DNA of 64,000 nucleotides from an uncultured Bacteroidales bacterium (GTDB lineage: Bacteria; Bacteroidota; Bacteroidia; Bacteroidales; FEN-979): the NCBI GenBank assembly GCA_903837605.1, contig CAILVF010000021.1:1-64000 (forward strand), given 5' to 3'. The translations under genes and the position numbers were made by a program. The notes under the pieces were generated by a model. It saw only the letters and a list, made by a program, of their open reading frames with translations, made no database searches and was not told the origin of the DNA. The first letter of the stretch is position 1; each line of letters opens with the position of its first letter. Shown in pieces: positions 18,928-25,685 of the stretch.

Positions 18928-19446
18928 ATGCGAATAAGCCGATTGAATCAAAAGAAAACAGAGATTAAAGCTGAAGATACCGATCTCAGGCTAATCGAAC
19001 CCCTGATCGAAAAAAACAAAGCAAAAAAAGGAAACCTGATCCCCCTTCTCCAGGGAGCCCAGGATCTTTATGGGTACATTCCCAAAGTGGTTTTTGAAAA
19101 GATCAGCGCCGAATGCGGGATCCCTCTCAGCGATATGTTTGGCGTGGCCACTTTTTATTCACAGTTCCGTCTGCACCCGGTGGGAAAACATATCATTAAG
19201 GTATGCCACGGAACTGCCTGCCATGTGCAGAATGCAAAGGAGATCTCCGAAGCACTTGAGGAATCGCTCAGGATAAAAGACGGCGAAACAACCGAGGACC
19301 GTTTTTATACTCTCGAATCGGTTGCCTGCCTTGGCTGCTGCTCACTCGCCCCGGTGATGATGGTTGCCGATCAGACTTACGGCAAATTAACCGGCAATGA
19401 AGCGGTGAAGATCATTAAGAATATCAAACTTGCAGAAAACAATTGA
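18928..19446 (+). CDS. NuoE-like thioredoxin-fold [2Fe-2S] subunit
   Basis: 172 residues. The ferredoxin motif is complete: C93 and C98 in CHGTAC, C134 and C138 in CLGCC. The block GYIPKVVFEKISAECGIPLSD and GVATFYSQF is typical of NuoE/HydC subunits. As part of a soluble complex with the next two genes it would pass electrons between flavin and Fe-S centres. It is not complex I, because no membrane nuo genes are present. Its TGA stop is the first element of the GAGCCAT array at 19444-19522. Confidence 0.9.
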   Translation: MRISRLNQKKTEIKAEDTDLRLIEPLIEKNKAKKGNLIPLLQGAQDLYGYIPKVVFEKISAECGIPLSDMFGVATFYSQFRLHPVGKHIIKVCHGTACHVQNAKEISEALEESLRIKDGETTEDRFYTLESVACLGCCSLAPVMMVADQTYGKLTGNEAVKIIKNIKLAENN

Positions 19447-19522
19447 GCCATAAGTGATGAGCCATGAGCCATGAATAATGAGTGATTTTCACTCATGGCT
19501 CATGCCTCATGGCACATGGCTT
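19444..19522. repeat. GAGCCAT/ATGGCTC heptamer array with inverted arms
   Basis: Six 7-bp units (GAGCCAT, AAGTGAT, GAGCCAT twice, GAATAAT, GAGTGAT) run from 19445. They are followed by five units in inverted sense (TTCACTC, ATGGCTC, ATGCCTC, ATGGCAC, ATGGCTT). An 8-bp perfect stem ATGAGTGA/TCACTCAT with loop TTT lies at the centre (19478-19496). The first unit contains the TGA stop of the NuoE-like gene. It lies between nuoE- and nuoF-like genes and ends 21 bp before the next ATG. Confidence 0.85.
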
Positions 19523-19543
19523 GTCTAACAAACAAACTAGATT

Positions 19544-21319
19544 ATGATGACTACAGTGACCGTCGGACTGGGCAGTTGCGGAATAGCAGCAGGAGCCAAT
19601 AAGACCTATGAAAAGATAAAAGCTATGAAAGAACAGGAGAAGCTCCCGTTTGAACTTCAGAAGACCTCCTGTATCGGGATGTGCTACCGTGAACCTCTCG
19701 TCGAGATCACCGACGATACGGGTACCTATATATATGGTGATGTAAATGAAGACCGGGCGGTTGAAGTGATAGAAAAGCACATCAACCAGCACGACCCCAT
19801 CAGGGATTACATTGTATATACCGATTTGTTTGAGGCTGCTGAGAATGATTTCATACAGGCCCAGGTTAAGATAGTTCTCCGTAACTGCGGCTATATGGAC
19901 CCTGAGTCGATAGCAGAATACGAAGAAAGAAATGGTTACACCGCCATGAAGACGATCGTAATGAATAAGCTGTCGCGGGAAGAGGTGATTAAAACCATCC
20001 TTGACTCGGGGCTGCGGGGCCGCGGTGGTGGCGGTTTCTCAACCGGTATGAAGTGGAAGTTTGCCAATGCAAATAAATCGGAACAAAAATATGTTATCTG
20101 TAATGCGGATGAGGGAGACCCCGGGGCATTCATGGACCGCTCGGTCCTGGAGGGCGACCCGCACTCCATCCTGGAGGGGATGATCATTGCAGCCTATGCA
20201 ATTGAAGCCACGGGCGGGGTCATTTATTGCAGGGCCGAATATCCGCTGGCTATCAAGAGGCTCAATATTGCATTACACCAGGCCCATGAGAAGGGATATC
20301 TCGGGAAAGACATTTTCGGGATAAAAGGATGGGATTTCGACATTTATATCAAGGAAGGCGCCGGCGCATTCGTTTGCGGGGAAGAAACAGCCCTTATCGC
20401 ATCCATAGAAGGGGAACGCGGCATGCCACGCAAACGCCCCCCGTTCCCGGCTGCTTCCGGACTGTGGAAAAAACCAACCAACATCAATAATGTTGAGACT
20501 TATGCCAATGTCCCATGGATCATTCTTAACGGTGCGGCGGCCTATGCAAAGTACGGTACCGAAAAAAGCAAGGGCACAAAGGTCTTTGCACTTGCAGGAA
20601 AGATCAAACGTTCGGGGCTTGTGGAAGTCCCGATGGGCATTACAATCAAGGATGTCATCTTTAAACTTGGAGGCGGGATCAAAAATAACAAACGCTTCAA
20701 GGCAGTTCAGCTCGGGGGGCCTTCAGGAGGCTGTATCCCCGAATATCTTTCGGATACCATCGTTGATTATGATTCGGTGAATGCCACCGGTGCCATCATG
20801 GGTTCAGGCGGTATGGTCGTAATGGACGAAACTACCTGTATGGTGGATGTAGCCAAATTCTTCCTCGACTTCACCCGTAAGGAAAGCTGCGGAAAATGCA
20901 CATTCTGCCGCATGGGCACTATGAGGATGCTCGAGATCCTTGAGCGGATTACCAGCGGAAAAGGCAGGGAGGGCGATATTGAAAAACTTGAAGAACTGGC
21001 TTACCAGATCAAAGACAATTCGCTTTGCGGACTGGGGCAAACGGCTCCGAACCCGGTCCTTACGACTATAAGGTATTTCAGGGATGAATACGAGGCACAT
21101 ATCGGGCATAAAAAATGCCCCGCCAAAGTATGCCGCCCCCTGCTTACCTATACCGTCGACGAAGAGAAATGTACAGGATGCATGGTATGTCTTAAAAACT
21201 GCCCGGCCAAAGCAATCACCGGCGAACGGAAGAAACCTCACCTGATAAACCAGGACCTCTGCACAAAATGCGGGGTCTGCTTCACGAAATGCAAGTTTGA
21301 CAGCATCGTGTTGACGTAA
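19544..21319 (+). CDS. NuoF-like NADH-binding flavoprotein with extra Fe-S domains
   Basis: 591 residues, HydB/NuoF architecture. An N-terminal thioredoxin-like [2Fe-2S] domain shows three cysteines (C12, C43, C47) where the usual motif has four. A glycine-rich NADH site (GLRGRGGGGFSTG near 155) and the FMN/NADH block NADEGDPGAFMDRS follow. The [4Fe-4S] N3-type site is CGKCTFC (449-455) with a later CGLGQ. A C-terminal pair of [4Fe-4S] ferredoxin motifs starts at C543. Predicted site of NADH oxidation or reduction in a soluble complex with its neighbours. This is the subunit where HydABC/Nfn-type complexes hold the flavin implicated in electron bifurcation. Confidence 0.9.
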   Translation: MMTTVTVGLGSCGIAAGANKTYEKIKAMKEQEKLPFELQKTSCIGMCYREPLVEITDDTGTYIYGDVNEDRAVEVIEKHINQHDPIRDYIVYTDLFEAAENDFIQAQVKIVLRNCGYMDPESIAEYEERNGYTAMKTIVMNKLSREEVIKTILDSGLRGRGGGGFSTGMKWKFANANKSEQKYVICNADEGDPGAFMDRSVLEGDPHSILEGMIIAAYAIEATGGVIYCRAEYPLAIKRLNIALHQAHEKGYLGKDIFGIKGWDFDIYIKEGAGAFVCGEETALIASIEGERGMPRKRPPFPAASGLWKKPTNINNVETYANVPWIILNGAAAYAKYGTEKSKGTKVFALAGKIKRSGLVEVPMGITIKDVIFKLGGGIKNNKRFKAVQLGGPSGGCIPEYLSDTIVDYDSVNATGAIMGSGGMVVMDETTCMVDVAKFFLDFTRKESCGKCTFCRMGTMRMLEILERITSGKGREGDIEKLEELAYQIKDNSLCGLGQTAPNPVLTTIRYFRDEYEAHIGHKKCPAKVCRPLLTYTVDEEKCTGCMVCLKNCPAKAITGERKKPHLINQDLCTKCGVCFTKCKFDSIVLT

Positions 21320-21408
21320 GAAAGCAGTGAAACAGAGAAAATAAATCCCGTATCCCTCATCTTGCATCTAAATTGTAAATAGTATCGTAATCGCAAATAA
21401 TAATACCA

Positions 21409-24400
21409 ATGTCTGACAACTCATTAAATATCATTCTCAACGGATCTATCGTAAAAGGCTACCCCGGGGAGACCATTTTAGAACTGGCCCGCCGGAACGG
21501 AATAGAAATACCCACCCTTTGCAACGACGACCGCCTCGAACCGTTCACTTCATGCTATGTGTGCGTTGTTGAAGTGGAAGGCATGAGAGGCCACCAGCCG
21601 GCATGCTCCACGAAACTGGCCGAAGGAATGAAGATCATCACCGACAACGAAGGCATCCGTAAATCAAGAAAAATGGCACTCGAGCTTATGCTCAGCAACC
21701 ATTATGCCGACTGTCTTGGCCCATGCAAACAAACCTGTCCGGCAGGCGTGGATGTGCAGGGATATATCTCCCTTATCGAAAAAGGCCTGTATACTGAAGC
21801 GGTGGCGCTGATCAAGGAAACCAATCCCCTGCCTGCTATTTGCGGACGCGTTTGTGTTCGACCCTGCGAAAGGGAGTGCCGCAGGAACCTTCTCGACGAG
21901 GGCGCCCCGGTCGGGATAGACTACCTGAAACGCTATGCGTCGGATCATGACCTTGAATCACCCGATAAATTTGTTCCCGCCGTAAAGAAATCCACAGGCA
22001 AAAAAATTGCAGTCATTGGCGCAGGCCCCGGTGGCTTGTCGGTTGGTCATTTCATGCAGATCGAAGGACACCAGGTCGATATCTATGAAGCTGCCCCGAA
22101 ATCGGGCGGATGGCTTCGCTATGGGATCCCCGAATACAGGCTGCCCAACGACATCCTTGATAAGGAAGTGAAAAACATCACCGATCTTGGCGTCAATATC
22201 TTTTACAACAAAAAGTTCGGCGAAAACCCGAGCTATAAAGAGATCAGATCTAAATATGACGCAATGGTACTGACTATTGGTTCCCAAAAGGGGACAGGCG
22301 TCGGCTGCACGGGTGATGATGCCGGGAACGTATATTCGGGTATAGATTTTCTTAAAAACATGGAAGTCACAGGCCAGAGGTATGATTTCAAAGGCAAAAC
22401 CATTGCCGTGGTAGGAGGCGGAAATACAGCCATGGACTGCTGCCGCACATCGATACGCTGCAATGCCGATAAGGTATATGTGATCTACCGGCGCACCGAA
22501 AAGGAAATGCCTGCAAACCCCATTGAGATCCACGAATCCAAACTGGAAGGAGTCGAATACATGTTCCTGACCCTTCCCAAGACGATAAATAAAAACGAAA
22601 AAGGTGAAGTTGAATCCATTACCTGTATCAAAATGGAACTGGGAGAACCCGATGCTTCCGGCCGCCGCAGGCCGGTGCCTGTTGAAGGTTCCGACTTCGA
22701 CCTGGGGGTGGATTATGTTCTGGCTGCGATCGGGCAAAAAACCGATGTGAATTTCATCGATGATATCAATACTTATGCCGAAGGAGGAGAGCTTAAGATC
22801 AACAAATGGGGAGACCTGGATGCCGATAAAAATACCCTTCAAACAGGCATTCCTTCTGTGTTTGCAGCGGGAGACGGTGTAACCGGCCCGGCTACTATCA
22901 TTGAAGCCATAGCCCAGGCCAGGATTGCCTCCGTAAGCGCACACCAGTTTGTCATGGGGCTGCCCATAAGGCCTGCTGCAAAACCATTCACCAGCAAACG
23001 TGATAACTTCAAAAAGCAACTGGCACAGGATTACCTTGATAAATTTGAAAAGCAAATCCGTGAGGAAATGCCCACCCTGCCCGCCAAAGACCGTATGAAC
23101 TTCAGCGAGGTTGAACTGGGTTATAAGGCTGCTGAAATCGCACATCATGAAAGCCAGCGTTGCCTTGAATGCGGTTGCACCGCCTTCTTCAACTGCGACC
23201 TGCAGAAATATTCAAGCGAATACAATGCCCGTCAGAATTATTTCGAAGGCGAATTCAGGGAATATCAGGTTGACTTCCGTCATCCGTACATCGAGATAGA
23301 TAATAACAAATGCATTCTCTGCGCCCGTTGCGTCAGGATCTGCAGGGAAGTTGTTGGTGCCAATGCCCTCGGGCTTATCAACCGCGGTTTCGACACCTAT
23401 GTGGCCCCTGCAATGGGCGAAGCCCTTCAGGATACCCAATGCGAGTCCTGCGGCATGTGTATTTCGACCTGCCCCACGGGAGCCATCACCGAAAATGTGA
23501 TCTTCAAACCGGGTCCGGTGAAAACAAAAGCGGTCGACAGCATATGTACTTATTGCTCGGTGGGATGTGCCATCAGCCTTCAAACGGTAAACGGGTTCAC
23601 CTATGGCGTAACAGGAAGGAAAGGCCTGGTCAATGCCGACGGAAATATATGCCGTTATGCCAAATTCGGCTACAACTACCTGAACGACACTTCAAGGATC
23701 ACCACACCCATGCTCAGGGTGGACGGGAAATTTGAAACTATAAGTTTTGAAAAGGCATTCGGTATCATCAAAGAGAAGATCTCAGAGGTAAATCCCAACG
23801 ACAACGCATTTTTCGGAGGGGCAAGGCTTTCAAACGAAGAGATGTACCTCATCCACAAGCTTGCCAGGCTGGCTGTAAAGACCAACAACGTAGGCAGTTT
23901 CCATTACCTTGGAAGAGGGGAGAGCTACCGGAAGAACTGCGAGTATAATGTACCTTTCAGCGAAATTAAAGATGCAAGCCTCATCTGTTTTATCGGAACC
24001 GAAATCAACCGCGACCATGCCGTTGCAGGATTTATGGCACAGAATGCGCACTTCGTGAAGAAGATCCCCCAGGTAATGGTTACGGTGAAGGAGAATAACA
24101 GCCTTTCACATAAAGTAAACCAGGAAATAAAGATTAAATCCTATTACCATTTTATTAAAGCCATGAACCATTTCATCCTTTCGAAGGGACTTGAGAACGG
24201 GTTGTTCCTGAGCGACAGGGTGGAAGGTTTTGAAGAATATAAAAAACAACTGCTTGCCCTTGATTTCCATGATCTTTTAAAGGAAGCCGGTATTGGGGCG
24301 GATGAGCTCGGCAATTTTGCCAAAACTTACAACAATGAAATGAATGCCGTGATCCTTTTCTCAGAGAAGGAGATTTCCGGGACTGCTTCAAAAGAGCTGT

Positions 24401-25116
24401 TCAACCTGGCAATGATCACAGGTAAACTTGGCAAGACTGCCAGCGGACTGGTTGCTGTAAGGGAAAAGAATAATTCCCAGGGTTTGTTCGATATGGGGGT
24501 CAGTCCGCACTACGGCATTGGAGGTCAGGAGCTTGCTGATGCAGGATATATTGCGCGCTTGAAAGACAAGTGGAAGACTGAGCTGCTTGCAACGGATGAA
24601 ACCAAATGCCTCCATGGCATTGTACAGGACGGACAGGTGAAGAATATGTTTATTTTCGGCGAAGATCCCGTTGGCTGCGCCATCGACAGGTCCTATGTGG
24701 ATTCTTTGTTTAAACCGGTTGAATTCCTGGTGGTACAGGATTATTTTATGACTGAAACCGCTTCTATGGCCGACCTGGTCCTGCCAGCTTCACTTCCTGC
24801 TGAAACGGGGGGATCTTACACGAATGCACAGAAAGTGATACAGCAATTCCAGGCGGAAATGAAACCAAAGCCTGGGCTTACCAATTTACAGCAGGTTGCA
24901 GGCTTGCTTGCAGAATTCGGGTATAAAGTGAGCAGCAACCCCATCGATACGTTTATGGAGGTGGTTACACTCTTCCCCGAAAATAACGGGAATGAAAAGC
25001 TTAGGCTTTGCATTACATTGAAGGACAATCACCATCGAAAATACAGGTATGGCTGCGATGCTGTAATGAAGAGGTTTGAAGAAGAATTTGATTTAGCCAC
25101 GAGCCAAAAACATTGA
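21409..25116 (+). CDS. Fused 2Fe-2S / GltD-like flavoprotein / ferredoxin / molybdopterin-like oxidoreductase subunit
   Basis: 1235 residues. Order: NuoG-type [2Fe-2S] domain (C38, C49, C52, C66); a GltD-like Fe-S region (CLGPCKQTCPAGVD, then CGRVCVRPCERECRRN); an FAD site (GAGPGG at 204) and an NAD(P)H site (GGGNTAMD at 336 with YRRTEKEMPA), as in GltD/NfnB. Two [4Fe-4S] motifs start at C635 and C678. A formate-dehydrogenase-type Fe-S domain has C713, C716, C720 and C748. The following molybdopterin-oxidoreductase domain lacks the catalytic Cys/Sec: TNNVGSFHYLGRGES aligns Gly835 with the Sec140 of E. coli FdhF. The C-terminal cofactor-binding domain looks missing. No H-cluster motif, so not a hydrogenase. 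Possible NADH/NADPH/ferredoxin hub. Confidence 0.85.
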   Translation: MSDNSLNIILNGSIVKGYPGETILELARRNGIEIPTLCNDDRLEPFTSCYVCVVEVEGMRGHQPACSTKLAEGMKIITDNEGIRKSRKMALELMLSNHYADCLGPCKQTCPAGVDVQGYISLIEKGLYTEAVALIKETNPLPAICGRVCVRPCERECRRNLLDEGAPVGIDYLKRYASDHDLESPDKFVPAVKKSTGKKIAVIGAGPGGLSVGHFMQIEGHQVDIYEAAPKSGGWLRYGIPEYRLPNDILDKEVKNITDLGVNIFYNKKFGENPSYKEIRSKYDAMVLTIGSQKGTGVGCTGDDAGNVYSGIDFLKNMEVTGQRYDFKGKTIAVVGGGNTAMDCCRTSIRCNADKVYVIYRRTEKEMPANPIEIHESKLEGVEYMFLTLPKTINKNEKGEVESITCIKMELGEPDASGRRRPVPVEGSDFDLGVDYVLAAIGQKTDVNFIDDINTYAEGGELKINKWGDLDADKNTLQTGIPSVFAAGDGVTGPATIIEAIAQARIASVSAHQFVMGLPIRPAAKPFTSKRDNFKKQLAQDYLDKFEKQIREEMPTLPAKDRMNFSEVELGYKAAEIAHHESQRCLECGCTAFFNCDLQKYSSEYNARQNYFEGEFREYQVDFRHPYIEIDNNKCILCARCVRICREVVGANALGLINRGFDTYVAPAMGEALQDTQCESCGMCISTCPTGAITENVIFKPGPVKTKAVDSICTYCSVGCAISLQTVNGFTYGVTGRKGLVNADGNICRYAKFGYNYLNDTSRITTPMLRVDGKFETISFEKAFGIIKEKISEVNPNDNAFFGGARLSNEEMYLIHKLARLAVKTNNVGSFHYLGRGESYRKNCEYNVPFSEIKDASLICFIGTEINRDHAVAGFMAQNAHFVKKIPQVMVTVKENNSLSHKVNQEIKIKSYYHFIKAMNHFILSKGLENGLFLSDRVEGFEEYKKQLLALDFHDLLKEAGIGADELGNFAKTYNNEMNAVILFSEKEISGTASKELFNLAMITGKLGKTASGLVAVREKNNSQGLFDMGVSPHYGIGGQELADAGYIARLKDKWKTELLATDETKCLHGIVQDGQVKNMFIFGEDPVGCAIDRSYVDSLFKPVEFLVVQDYFMTETASMADLVLPASLPAETGGSYTNAQKVIQQFQAEMKPKPGLTNLQQVAGLLAEFGYKVSSNPIDTFMEVVTLFPENNGNEKLRLCITLKDNHHRKYRYGCDAVMKRFEEEFDLATSQKH

Positions 25117-25165
25117 GCCATGAGAGATGGGATATATAACACACAACTCATGGCTCATGGCTTTT
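25114..25165. repeat. GAGCCAT hairpin array after the fused subunit gene
   Basis: GAGCCATGAG (25115-25124) pairs perfectly with CTCATGGCTC (25147-25156), followed by ATGGCTTTT. The stop TGA (25114-25116) merges with the first unit. The stem followed by a short T-run could act as a weak terminator or a 3' processing site before the rubrerythrin-like gene. Confidence 0.75.
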
Positions 25166-25195
25166 AAATAGTACAATTACCTAAAAAATGCCCAT

Positions 25196-25651
25196 ATGAA
25201 AGAATTTAAAAATATAACCGAAATCCTTGACTTCGCAATTGGCGAAGAGCAGGCAGCTGTAGATTTCTACCTCTTGCTGTCGGCACAGTCGAAAAGCTCC
25301 GAAACAAAAACTATTTTCAACGAGTTCGCGGAGGAAGAAATGCGCCACAAGGCGAACCTTACCAAAATAAAGGAAAACGGTATGCTTCGCCTGAGCGATG
25401 AAAAAGTCAGGGATCTTAAGATCACCGAATATCTTATCGACGTGAAGCCTTCACCGGGTATGACATACCAGGATGCCCTCATCCTTGCAATGAAGAAGGA
25501 AAAGGCTGCATTCCGCATGTACACTGTTCTTGCCGCCCAGGCTGAAGATCCGGCCGTGAAAGAACTGCTCCAGTCGCTCGCCCTTGAAGAATCAAGGCAT
25601 AAACTCAGATTTGAGATCGAATATGACGATGTTATCTTCAAAGAAAACTGA
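25196..25651 (+). CDS. Rubrerythrin/ferritin-like diiron protein
   Basis: 151 residues, two halves of a four-helix bundle. Carboxylate/His ligands: E in EEQAAVDFY, ExxxxH in EEEMRHK, E in KEKAAFRMY and ExxxH in LEESRHKLR. No C-terminal rubredoxin domain is present. Such proteins reduce peroxide or store iron in anaerobes and take electrons from NAD(P)H-ferredoxin partners, which fits its place 80 bp after the redox subunits. Spacing to the next gene is 34 bp. Confidence 0.85.
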   Translation: MKEFKNITEILDFAIGEEQAAVDFYLLLSAQSKSSETKTIFNEFAEEEMRHKANLTKIKENGMLRLSDEKVRDLKITEYLIDVKPSPGMTYQDALILAMKKEKAAFRMYTVLAAQAEDPAVKELLQSLALEESRHKLRFEIEYDDVIFKEN

Positions 25652-25685
25652 TTTCCGTATCTTAGTGCAAATTTCAGCATAAGGT

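Noticed and set aside
21958..23148. Minus-strand 396-residue frame inside the fused redox gene
   Set aside because: Antisense shadow of a well-supported gene. Its length is explained by codon bias of the sense strand.
21409..25116. [FeFe]-hydrogenase or formate dehydrogenase
   Set aside because: No H-cluster cysteine motifs (TSCCPxW type) and no catalytic Cys/Sec at the FdhF position, so neither activity can be assigned.
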